NCBI RefSeq assembly: GCF_949628215.1 | Contig: NC_134277.1 | Span: forward strand, 89,269,963 to 89,333,962 | From: Phalacrocorax aristotelis | Lineage: Eukaryota > Chordata > Aves > Suliformes > Phalacrocoracidae | Length of the DNA stretch: 64,000 bases | Direction of reading: 5' to 3' | Shown here: positions 24,901 through 36,500 of the stretch, piece by piece | Position numbering within the stretch: position 1 is the first letter of the stretch | Layout of the letters: each line of letters starts with the position of its first letter | Program-made: the position numbers and the translations under genes | Notes under the pieces: model-generated | Database searches by the model: none | Seen by the model: only the letters and a program-made list of their open reading frames with translations | What the model was told of the DNA's origin: nothing

Positions 24901-27900
24901 TCAGGTAAAGATGGTAATGGAGTTTGTAGGTGAGATGAAACCAGGAGGGAATCAGGATGAGAGGAACAAGAACTATTGGAAATGTAGAAAATTGAACTAT
25001 GAGGAAATGATGAAGGAATTAGGATTTTTTAATTAAAAAAAAAAAAAAGAAGGTGTGGTTACCATCTACAAAAGCACTACAGGTAGCCGGAAAATGAAGG
25101 AAGTTAACTGCCCTCCATTGCAATCAGGAAAAGAAGAGGTTGCTTTATGTTGTTGCAAGGACTATTTAGGTAAAAGAGCACAAAAAACTTTGCAATAATA
25201 TGGGTAGCAATCCATGAAGACTGTGATGCCCCCTCTGCACTGGAATTTTTAGGAACAGATACACATCTGCCATGAAAAGCAGGTACCAAGACTAGGTACA
25301 GCTGACTTTGCTGAGGGCTGGGAAGATGGTTCTCATAATTTCTTGCAGTCTCTTCCAAGTTTATGCAAACTTGAAGGTCCATGAAATGGGAGACCTAACG
25401 TGGATTCTTCACCCTTTAAAGTGTTCATATGCATCCAGTATTATATATGTTGGTTTCACTGATATTTAACACTTTTTCATGTCTAATAAGATTTGAAAGG
25501 CTATGCCATACTTATGAACTTCTGTAGTCATTAACATGCAGGCCAGTAAGTATCGTTTTTGCCGTTTCTAGCAGAAGGACAGAGGATTGCTGGGCAGCTG
25601 GCAGCGTGAGGTCTCAGGGCATGTCTGGCCCTGCCTCGGTGAGAGCTGATTTTAGCTGTGGCAGCAATTGCCTGGTGGCCACGTGCCTGTTGCCTCCCTA
25701 CACTGCCTTCACTTTGGGAGTGCCCGGGGCAGGGGGCTGGCACCCCTACCTAGTCACTGTGGGACAAACAGCCCCTCCGGGGTCATGGGGCTGGCAGGGG
25801 GCAGCGTGCGGCTCCCAGACTTTGCCTGGGAAGCAGCGAGAAGGAGGCAGGCTGTGATAAGAAAGCTTATGCAAATAGTTCCACAGGCACCCCAGGGAAG
25901 GTGTTCCCACTCACCAGCATTGACCTAACCCTGATGAAAAACCTGGGATGCTGACAACTGGCTGTTACGCCCTTTCTTGCCTGAGGAAGCCTGGTGCCAT
26001 CAACCAGAGGAGCTAGAGGGAAATGAGAAGGGTGATCATGTCACTAGAGAAAAGGACTAGATTTTTGTGAGCTTTCTTGAATAACAGTGTTTTATCAGTA
26101 TTATTATTAATGAGATTTTTCTGTAAATTTTGTGCTGTAAATACTATTATTAAAACCACACTAATAATAACAACTTTTAGTTGTATTTTTACTAGAAGAT
26201 TAACATACAGTTAGGCTCACCATGAATTCTTAGCTGTATATACGTGGTGTGTTGCCTCTCACCTGTAAGTGTAATCTTTTCATATGAAATTTTGATGCCT
26301 TCCTCTTAAACAGTATGGCTTAATTCATTCAACGCCTTCTTGTATCACAATTGATAGGATATTGAGGGATAGTATACAAAGTTTTAGTGCCATATTTCAA
26401 AGGCAGGATATAGAAATTCTTCGAATATTAAAGAACTGTGACTCATATCTTTGAGTATTTCTTGCGGTAGTGATATTTATGCAGATAGACCTCTGTAGCC
26501 TAAAAGAGTGGTGTTAATAGCCTTTTAAATTGGTGGAGCCTTTACAGTATGAAGAATAACTTTGTTCAGCCAAACTACAGAGGCCACACCAAATTACACT
26601 GATATACAGAAATAACTTGTCTTAAAAGCCCATCCCTGTCCTGTGGCTACTTGTTAAACATAGTCTTTGAGTACAGTATTCCCTCTCTTCTGTCTTCCAA
26701 GTACCTTTTTGCTTTTTTTTTTCTTAAATCTCTGAATAAAGGGGAAGGAAGTGCAAACAGCTATGAACCCACTCTATGTACTGGAAGCAATGACCCAGTC
26801 ACAATTTCATACTCAGCGTTAATTGAATCCCTGAAAATAGGAATTATCAGAAGAGAATCAGGTGCCTTGAAAGGATACTAATTCTGTTTTTTGTTTGTTT
26901 TCATGAATATTCTGTTTTCTTCTCATTTTACAAACTTTTATGTTTCTCTTTTTGTTTGTAAAGATTTCTTCCAAATTTTTTCAATGTATTCAAAAGCCAG
27001 AGAGACTTATTACATCAAGAATTTAACTCAGCTTTCCACAAAAAGGGTTATTTCTTCATCTACCTTTTTTTTTTTCATCATACCCCCCTTGTTAGTTTTC
27101 CTCATTTATCTCAGATAGTACTGAGGGAGTCTTTGGAAACTGTATTCTTATAAAAATTAACTTATTAATATTATTTGCTCGGTTAAAATGAGGAATAAAA
27201 AGTATGTGGAAATGCTAGCCAACTTATTTTCCAGGACATCTGCATGTCTGAAATTTTAATCTGTTTAGCACATCTTGACCAAAAGTATTAAATCATGTGT
27301 TCCTCATCTGTTTTAAATTGTGGCAGTTATAGCTGTAACTAGAAGCTGAAACCAGTGGCACGGATGCAAGCTGGGAGCTAGTCTGGCACTGTGCATTCAC
27401 ACTTGATGGTTTTCATTGGTACAGGTCTGTCATTGTACTTGCAGTTCCTAAGTAACTACAGCAGAGCTCTAGAAATAACCAGACTCACTATCTGACCACT
27501 GTTTAAAACACTTGAATGCCAGTTGTTATTCTGGCTTGTAATTTTTGGTCACAACATCAGGCTCAAAAAGTTCTTGTCAGTATTCATCATTGAATCTTAA
27601 ACTTACAGCTCAAAATGATAATTTGAACTGAATTGGTAATAACATCTTAGACTCCGATGTTGTCCATCAAGGGAATAATCCAAGCTGTAGAAAAGTGTTT
27701 GGAAATCAAAACCCCTCTGTGTAAAGGAGATGATGCTGGCAATTTTTGTGTTTTTTTTCACCACTCGAAATGGTGGGTTGGTAGTTTCACCACCACGATC
27801 AAAGATCAGAGTGGAATGCTCTCTACATTTGTAGGTATAGCATTTTGTTGCATTTTGCTCAAGTGTTTGTAATACTATTTTTAGCATTTCTGTTTAATAC

Positions 27901-27949
27901 AATCTGATGAAAATTCACCTGTTATTCTTCATGTACTGGGAAGAGGCAC
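21911..27949. other. Non-coding stretch; one GC-rich block
   Basis: No supportable gene. Contains a 14-nt A run at 25,035-25,048 and a GC-rich block at about 25,560-26,010, listed separately. Open frames up to 94 codons look random. Confidence 0.45.
25560..26010. other. GC-rich block of unknown nature
   Basis: A 450-bp segment clearly richer in G+C than its AT-rich flanks, with gtgcccggggcagggggctgg near 25,720 in its centre and an ATGCAAAT octamer near 25,870. No splice-flanked frame was found. It may be a fragment of an unrecognised LTR or internal ERV segment, or a regulatory block. Confidence 0.3.
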
Positions 27950-28915
27950 TTGAGCACAAGCTGATGATACTAAGTTATTTTGGGTAGCAAAGATGAAGAG
28001 CAACTACAACTTCTGCAGAAAGACCTTAGAACGTAGCATGAGTGGATGATAAGAGGGGAGATGAAATTCCACATATGTAAGTGTAATAGGATGCACACAG
28101 AAGGAAACAATCCTAGCTTTGAATGAGCAGTGATGGATCTGAACTTGCTTGTCATTCAGGAGCAAGATCTTGGAGTTTTGCAATCCTAGTGCAATAGCTA
28201 GTTTTGTGAAAACACCAGCTCAGCTCTCACTGGTGGTCAAAAATAGAACTGAGTGTTAGGAGTTAGTTGAAAAGGATAAAGAGCAAGCCAGAGACCCTCC
28301 TATTGCTTCTATATGAGATTTAATGCTATGCAAATCCATAGCATGCCTAAACCTAAAATGCTGTTTGCAGTTCTGATTCTTCCTGTCTCAGAAAGAATAT
28401 AGTAGAAGTCGTAAGGATACAAAAAAGTGGTGGCAAGGCTACCAGCCCTATGAAATCACTTTTCCATGTGGACTATATAAATTAAGTAAGGCCGCTCCAC
28501 CTGAAAGAGGCTGAGAAGACAGAAAATTGAGATTCAAAGAATCGTATGAGAAGGCAAATAGGGAATGACTAGTCACTGTGTCTTACTATACAATGACAAG
28601 GGAAACTAAGTGGGAAGACATTCAAAACAAAAGGAAGCATGTCTTTTCTAAACATACCTCACCTATGGCATTCCCCACCCTAGGGTGCTGTGGATGCATG
28701 AAGTCAGCGATGGAATAAATTACGGAAACATAGGTCTATGAAGGACTGTATAAATGTACTGAGACCCTGTATTACTGGACATCTGTAAATCATAAATCAT
28801 GGACAGCCACCTGTATGTTTGTTTTGCTAAACTCTTTCTTAAGCACTTGATAAGGGTGACCATCCGAGACAGGAGACTTAGGCTAGATGGATCATTGCCT
28901 TAATTCCAGGTCTTA
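27950..28915 (+). mobile_element. Ancient, decayed CR1-type LINE relic
   Basis: About 960 bp follow the layout of the 3' half of old amniote CR1 elements. These include 'agatgaaattcca' near 28,060, 'caagatcttggagttt' near 28,164, an 'aagtggtggcaaggct' segment where a gaaaggtgcaac-type block is expected, 'ggaataaattac' near 28,712, and the diagnostic closing block 'gacaggagacttaggctaga' near 28,870 followed by tggatcattgcct. Reading frames are destroyed. Divergence is much greater than for the CR1 copy at 49.5-51.1 kb, so this insertion is far older. Boundaries are approximate. Confidence 0.7.
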
Positions 28916-29007
28916 CACTAAAGAATCTGAATGCTCTGAGTGGAGGGAATATCTGAATATTATTTGGGAAAGGATGGGTGGTTTTCAGGCATAGTACTGA
29001 GAAAACA

Positions 29008-29574
29008 TATCGTGGTTTAACCCCAGCCAGCAACTAAGCACCACCCAGACACTCACTCAGTCCCGCTGGTGGGATGGGGGACAGAATCAGAAGAGTAAAA
29101 GTGAGAAAACTCGTGGGCTGAAATAAAGACAGTTTAACAGGTAAAGCGAAAGCTGCGTGCGGAAGCAAAGTAAAACAAGGAATTCATTCACTCCTTCCCA
29201 TGGACAGGCAGGTGTTCGGCCATCCCCAGGAAAGCAGGGCTCCATCACATGTAACCGTTACTTGGGAAGACAAATGCCATTACTTCAGACGTCCTCCCCT
29301 TCCTTCTTCTCCCAGCTCTATAAGCTGACCATGACATCATATGGTGTGGAATATCCCTTTCGTCAGTTGGAGTCAACTGCCCCAGCTGTGTCCCCTCTGC
29401 AGCTTCTGGTGGGGTGGTGTGAGGAGCAAAAAAGGCCTTGACCCTGTAAGTATTGCTCAGCAGTAACTAAAACATCCCTGTACTATCAACACTTTTTTCA
29501 GCACAAATCCAGAACATAGCCCCATACTAGCTACTGTGAAGAAAATTAACTCTGTCCCAGTTAAAACCAGCATG
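29008..29574 (-). mobile_element. Second solo LTR of an avian endogenous retrovirus
   Basis: The plus strand runs from tatcgtggtttaaccccagc to ccagttaaaaccagcatg. Minus-strand reading therefore gives an LTR beginning near (c)atgctggttttaactggg and ending ggggttaaaccacg. This ~570-bp sequence matches a common neoavian solo LTR; landmarks are gaaaactcgtgggctg, gacagtttaacaggtaaag, gacatcatatggtgtgg and aaaattaactctgtccc. No internal retroviral genes are present. The terminal dinucleotides are both mutated, and no convincing flanking duplication was found (aaaaca on the left, attatt on the right), so it is older than the LTR at 12 kb or has lost its edges. Confidence 0.88.
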
Positions 29575-30750
29575 ATTATTTGATTGACACAATGAAAGGT
29601 GACATATTTTTGCTTTTTCCCTTTTCCTTATCCTTCACTTATTTTATACCTTATTGTTTTCCCTCATCTGCTTCATTTTAATCTCTGCCTCTCTTTCATT
29701 TCTTTTTCCTTTGTACCAAGCAATCCTCCAGCCCTAAACACAAAATAGAAGCAAGCTCCCACACTGGTGAATATGCTCTGTGAAGCATTTCCAGCTTTCC
29801 TTCTTTGTTCTTGGCTCTCTACTGCAGAGCTGAGCTGAGCTTAGCCTAGAGTCTGCGATCTTCCAGCTATCAGACAGGATCAGGAGATGCTGTAGGGGGA
29901 GATTTGTAGGGAGTTAACGATTCTTGTTTAATGTTGTCCTCTGTTATTGCTATTTGCAGAAGAACTTGCAGTATGTTGTATGCTTGTTCACCCAGTATTT
30001 AGAGATCAGCTTAAAAAGCTGTTCCAGAGCAATGGCACTGTCCGAGCTCCTGGTCCAGGTTCTGTTACGCTTCCACTATGTTTTCAGTGTTACGCCAGCA
30101 ATAACAAACTTTTGGAGGGATAAAGGTTTTTCTGTTCTGAGGCAGACACTGGTGTAAGGCTCTTGGGTTTTTCCAAGAAGGAGCTTTTCTAATAAGGTCA
30201 CCCTGAATTGAACGAACACACAGAAGTGGGGCATTGATGGACTTTCAAAGGTGGTGTACTTCTTCCCTTTAAGTGGGTGGCATTGAAATTGGCCTATGGC
30301 AAGCTCTATTGAAAATCCAATATTTAATTCTTGTTACGCTCTCATTATTCTTTTTAGAAAGTGTTTTAAGTGATATATTCATACATAGCACAACATTTCC
30401 CCCTTCTCTATTCTGAAATAATCAAAAGGACTTCAGTAAAAGTCAGAATGTTTTTGAAATGAGAAGTTAATTTGGCCTCCAATCCTCTGCCTTGGCATTG
30501 GAATAGTAATTCATTGGCAAGTTAAAACATTCCCTTTTAGCTCCCAATGACCCAAACTAGTCTGAGCCCACAAGCCATCAGTCTTTCTTCATCTTTCATC
30601 TTCCTTGAGGCCATTGCTATTGATTTTATAACAAGCAGGGTCCAGTATCGTCAAACCCAGCTGTATACATGCTGAGTGATTGCTGTGACATAACAAATTA
30701 CATTTTCCACAGGCTTTAGTCAAATGTGTTTTCATTTATAATCTTACCAG

Positions 30751-30787
30751 AAAAAAAAACCCAAAACAAACCAAAACCCCAAAACAA
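30751..30787. repeat. A/C-rich simple repeat
   Basis: Nine A residues followed by cccaaaac- and ccaaaacc-type units. Confidence 0.75.
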
Positions 30788-32739
30788 TCAGTAGGCCTTG
30801 TTCATTCCTTCAGCACTTCAATTTCGGTTACAGGGAAGGGAGTTGTAAGACAATGGAGAAAAATACCAAGAAAAGACATATGCTTGTCAGGTAATTAATT
30901 TCTGAGAAACCAAATGTACCCTTAAGGATGTTTTATTTAGATATAGTTAGACACTCCATTCCTAGGTCCTGTTACTGTCATGGGATTCTCAGATTTCTGT
31001 CTATGACCATGGTATCTGAATACCTATGGCTTTTTCCCCACCAGGTTTGAAGAGCTTATCTGTAACAGCTTCCCACACTGTGTAACTTTCTATTAAACAG
31101 AAGGACTGTTATCAATTTTTTTTTATATAACAGTAACGCCCATTGGTAGATCCAAGACAAACCAGAGTCCTGGGGGCCTAGCCACTGAGTAAATGCAGAG
31201 AGATAAATTCTTCTGTGCTTTCCTAAGGTAAGATATGTATGGATGACAGTGCAGTGTCAGCAGTAACCAGTATTGTTGTGCTCTTAAATAGATCAAAAAA
31301 CTGTACTCTTGATGTTCCATGGTTATTAAACATAGGATATACGTTAGTTATCTGTATTTTCGCACGAGTGATCTGAATTTAAGAACTGAAAAGAAATCTA
31401 TCATTTAAAATGAGAAGACACAATTCTGATTTTCTTTCATGATCTCAACTATCAAATCCCAAGAGTATTTTGCCACCCTCTAAGTCTTTTCCTTGCTGAT
31501 TTCTTCAGTTGTACTCGCTGTACAGAATATGCATTTGAATTTTGTTTTGTGGGATTCTTTATAACGAGTTCCAAGCAGAATGTAATTGATTCAGTCTTAA
31601 AGGGTAGTTTTTCACGCTGTGTCACTTTTAAAACTTGCAGTGTACTACAAGGTGTCACTAAATACAGCAGGAACATTGAGTATTCATTAGTTCTCCTCTC
31701 ATTGCAAATCCCATTGGTGTGCAAGAAAAGGTAGGCACTTCATTTCCTTAAAAGGCTTTTGGTAGTACCAACCTAGAAATGATATAACCCGTTCTTGCTC
31801 CCAGTAAAGTCAGAAGAAAACCTTTGCCAAGGATTTGCTGTTGACCAAAATTTCAAAATGTTTACAAATGCTCTTACTGCATCTACTGAGGAAGAAAGAT
31901 CTCACTGAGTCAGCCAGCTTTTCCTGACAATCTGCAGTAAAGAACGTTCAGACGTTCCTGACGGCAGCTCCATGCATGCTGACCCTGGGAATGTCAAATA
32001 TTAAACATAGAGTAAAAGTGTTTGGAAGTTAAGTTAATCTTGTAATTTCCTCAGCTGTGGTGAAATAAAATTATATAAACAGCAGTATTCTGTGTGTTCA
32101 CATGGCTTTTGGTCACAGCAGCAGAACAAAAGCATTTATGACCATAAGGAACTTTTCCAGCTCATACACTTTTTGCCTCAAACAATAGAACATCTCTCTA
32201 GTTCCCCCTCTAAAAGAAAAAAAACTAACAACGTGAATAGTTTAGAAAACCAATAGTTAATACATCTAGACCAAACCTGAGTTTCTACACTTAACTCCCT
32301 GAACCAATAAAAAGGCAACATTTCTTTGAGCTGCTCTGTGCTTAGTTCCTCCAAGTGAGGTTACTTAGTGAGACTACCTCTTTTTAAAGAGTATCTAAAT
32401 GTGGCTACCCTATAAAATATCTAGGCCTTGCTGCCCCTCCTTTTACAATAGTGCTTCACAATTCAGAAGAAGGAAAATCAGCAGAATTAAATAAACATTC
32501 AAAGAGCAAAGACAGTTGTAGAACATATTCGTTTGCTGTTTTTTTGTTACACTTTAGGTATACATGCAAATATTTGCTTTGTTGCTCTAATTTGAGAAAA
32601 CGTATATCTAAAAAAATACACAACAAAGAAGTTGCTTTATGAAAATACAATGTCAGGATTTAAAAATGCTTCATTTTTTATCCTGGTTGCCTGAAATTAT
32701 GACTGTGATCAGTCAATCTCTAACAGTCTTTGAAATCAC

Positions 32740-33115
32740 TGAAGAGTCCCATCTGGACCGCAGAGGGCATTTTTTGCCCCTGCCAGGCTCTCAGAGGCAG
32801 CGTGCATGGTAGCCAGTGGTCAGCAGCTGTCCCCTGGTCAACCAGGCAGTACCTGGTATCGACCTCTAGCCTGTTCATCACACCTGTCCCCTGCCCAGGT
32901 GACCGGCCAGGCTGCGGGGTTATGCTGGGAAGGCAGGAGGCCAGAGCACATGGAGAGGCCAGCAAGAATGTGAGGGGTAGAGGACCATAGTGCACGCATT
33001 TCCCAGTGTATGGAAAGCAGGAGGTCCCGAGGGTTTCGCTATTCGGAAGTAAGATACAGCCGAGGGAGAGCAGGCTTCAGTAGATCTTTTCACAGAGTGG
33101 CTCGTTTCCACGTGC
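32740..33115. other. GC-richer block, unassigned
   Basis: About 375 bp with more G+C than the surroundings and several CAGGTGAC/CAGGCTG-type motifs. Frames of 86 and 91 codons overlap on opposite strands, which is what GC-rich non-coding DNA produces. No repeat family was recognised. Confidence 0.3.
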
Positions 33116-33558
33116 AGCTGCTATGACATTGCATTTGCTTCTGTCTCATGGAGAAATCACTATGTAAAACTCTCCCAGAACCTGATGCTAATGAATTTTT
33201 TTGCTAGATGTTTTATCGTGCTACAGCCAGAAACTGACAATCGTCTACAATATTGAGTGACTGCTTGCTTTTTTCCTATGTGTACACACTTTGGAACGAA
33301 CATATCTCTTCCTTTGTGCTAGCTATCCACTCTTATTAAGTGCTCAGAATGAATGGCTTTGGGAAGATTTTTCTTCAGAAAAGTCCTTAACTTTAGAATT
33401 AGTTCCTGTCTTTTGGTCCAAGTTGCTGTGTCTTCGGGGCATAAATACATAGCCTATTTTTGTGCGAAGTCAAGAATGTTGGAAGGCATGGAGGCTTTGG
33501 CCTGCAGTTGGATGAACGGGTTTTTTTTTTTCTCCTTTTTTCTTGAGAAAATTTAATT

Positions 33559-33572
33559 CCCCCCCCCCCCCC
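33559..33572. repeat. Homopolymer run of 14 C
   Basis: A 14-bp C run in AT-rich DNA, preceded about 25 bp upstream by a long T run. Both are prone to sequencing or assembly length error. Confidence 0.95.
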
Positions 33573-36500
33573 TTATCAACTGAGTTCTATTATTAACACT
33601 CTCCTTTTGGTAGTAGAAGGAATTGATTTTTAAAATAAAAAAGATAGCATTAGCCAGGTAGCTGCTATGTATTTCTTCCTTTACTCATCTTTTAAATTAG
33701 AATCTCTGTCCACAGCTGTCAAACCCCATTGAAATCTGACATTTTAATGCAAATTATTTAATTAATAGTTTTCTCATGCTACAACTACTTTTAAAATTTT
33801 AGCCTTTAAAGTCTTTGTAAACATACAGCTGATGAAAGAACCAAGAGTGAACAGCCTTATTTTGTTCACGTAGCACCATTGGTACACAGAGCAACCCACC
33901 CGCAAGCCCTCAGCTTCTGCTCTGAATTGGGCATGTCCGCTAGAGGCAAGAGGTACTTCAACATGTGTGAACATTACAGTCTTGTTTTCCTTTTGGTATC
34001 TCTGGTAGCATTTAAAGCATGACAGCGGACAGACAAGGTTAACATTGGTTTCACTTTCCTTCCTGTAACCCGGTGCCTAATAAACCCCCAAATCTCATTA
34101 CGTAGTAAAAAACCTTAGTAATCTAAGTGGAGCTGGAACTAACTGCAAAAAACAAAAGTGGCTCTTGCTCTTTGATAGCATGTCTGGACATCCCTCCTCC
34201 TGATAAGTGTTTTGCAATGAGGCTTATTTTATGAACTTTAGGTTTTGAAATCAAATTCTGGCTTCTTGGAGCTGACTCTGGCTAGGTGTTCCCTTCTTCA
34301 GCAAAATCTCTTATGTGTTTCCATGTCTCCAGCCAAATAATTAACACACAATATTTTTAATAGAGCAGTTTTTATTAAGTAAAATACAAAGAAAAAACAA
34401 TAAAATATTTTAACGTAATACTGATTTAAATTATTTCAATAATTAGAACTGTTTCAGGCTATGGAAAGCAATAAGAGGGATACAAATTCAATAACTGAAC
34501 TTATACGAAACATCTGACATTAGCAGAATGCTAAGGGCAGTAAGTCAAACACTCAAATATTTGGTAGTACTAGAATTAGAGTCACCAAGTGCATATTAAT
34601 TCTATCTTCCTGTAATGTTACTGCTTCCTCCTTTTGCTGAGCAAGGAAACCCATCTTCCTTATACCCTGAACTGACAAAGTCACAATAAAGATTTTTGGT
34701 GCTATATAGGTGACTTTTGAAAAACACAAGAGAAAATGACACTTGTGTACCATATGGGAGGGGTTTGGGGCAGTGACCAAACAAGGGTATTCACAACAGC
34801 ACGATGTGAGAGCAATAGCCACTGTCCCTAGTTCAGGGCCCGCAGCATCTGCTCTTGTCAATGACACTTGGTAGGGGAATCTCTCTCATGTGTTTAACAC
34901 TTACGTGTTTGACCTTGAACGGAGACAGGCAGAACAGGCTAAATCCACAAGTGCCAGCCAAGACGCACAAAAACTTCGCAGGGCTGCGGGCTGGGCTTCC
35001 TTTCAAGTCTAGGATGATGCAGGCACCTCCTTACACTCCTGTTGCTCTAGTCTGACATGAGTTGGGCTAATGATGGGACTGAAGACCAGACTGAGGGGAG
35101 TGCTGTAGTATCCAAGTAAAATCAGTAAAGTAAATGAACTCAGAAGGGTGTTTGGGGGTTTTTTGCTTTGTTTTGTTTTAGTTTCTCATTGATAAACACT
35201 CATCAGTTTTTAATTATTTTCTCTTTGTCTTTGCCTAATACTACTTCTATAGCTGCTTTCAAGTTGTTAGGCATTTCGGTTTTTAAGGATTCCAGACGAC
35301 AACAACTGGTTGTAAATAACATCACCTAGGTTTTTCCTAACAGGCAACTGAACACAGCATAGGGGCAACTGAGGAAAATATCACTTCAATTGGACTTGTA
35401 TTTTTTATTGCTTCTACTAAATGATCTAATCTAATTGGGAATGCATGGCTGGAAAAATGAATCTATTATAATATGCCATGCATCTTGTTAAGCTTCTGTC
35501 TTACTTCCTACGTAAACCCTCGACAAGTACATCTAGCTTATTGTGTTCACTGTGAACCTGAGGGTGAAAGGGCAGAGGCTGAGCAACAACTTGGTCACAC
35601 AAATATGCTGTCTGCACTTAAATAAAGGGATAAATGAACTCTCATTAAAGACAGTCAGTGAGACTTTATAGGAAAACTGTTTTCTGATTAGTCTTTTCTT
35701 GTTCATTTCGGTTTAATTTACATGCATTTTAAATGGATTTAAGGTATGCTCAAAGCAAAACAAAAATATTCACATGGGAGTTTGCTCTAATTTAGCTAAA
35801 TCACTTTTAAAAAGTGACTTAGGGGCCGGCTTACTTGGAGAATTTACGACAAAATTCTTGTGCGCGGACAACTCCACCATCACTTCCCAAGCTGTGTGCC
35901 TCACTGTCCACTTGGTGGGCTTTCATGGGCTAACTGTGACTTAGGGCTCCTAATGCTAGATCAGTGTCACAGAAATGTCGCCCAAGTATGAGGGCTACGC
36001 AGCTGGTTAAGATTTCTTCTGAAAGTTGTGATGGTCTAATTCTGTGGAGGCAAGTCCAGATAAGCTCTATATCCTGTGCTTTAGACCATTTGGCAGTAAT
36101 AAGCTCATATATGTGTACTCTTTATCCAAATCTCACTTGTACTGCTGGGTGATGTGGTAACATGGGAATTTTGATTAATGAGTATGGACCTGCAGACAGA
36201 GAGAAGCAACTAATGGATTGCTAATTCATAACCTGGCTTACCTTAAGGAGGTGTCTTGGGGGTAAAAACCAAAAAATTAAAACTTAAATAGAATTGTGTA
36301 AGGCAGCAGAATATATTATCATCCAAAGCAGAGAAAAAAACATGCTAATATTTTTATTATGTATTAATTTTAAAATCCCTGAATTTAGATTCAACTGTAA
36401 TAAGACTTATGTCTTAGGTTTGTAACTTTACATAATTTAAGTCCAAATTCTGACCTATTTAAGAGACCAGAGTTATTAATATTTCGTATTATTTCTACTC

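Noticed and set aside
24779-25048. 85-codon frame ending next to a 14-nt A run, like a processed pseudogene
   Set aside because: The peptide matches nothing I recognise, no flanking duplication was seen, and A runs of this size are common in this AT-rich DNA.
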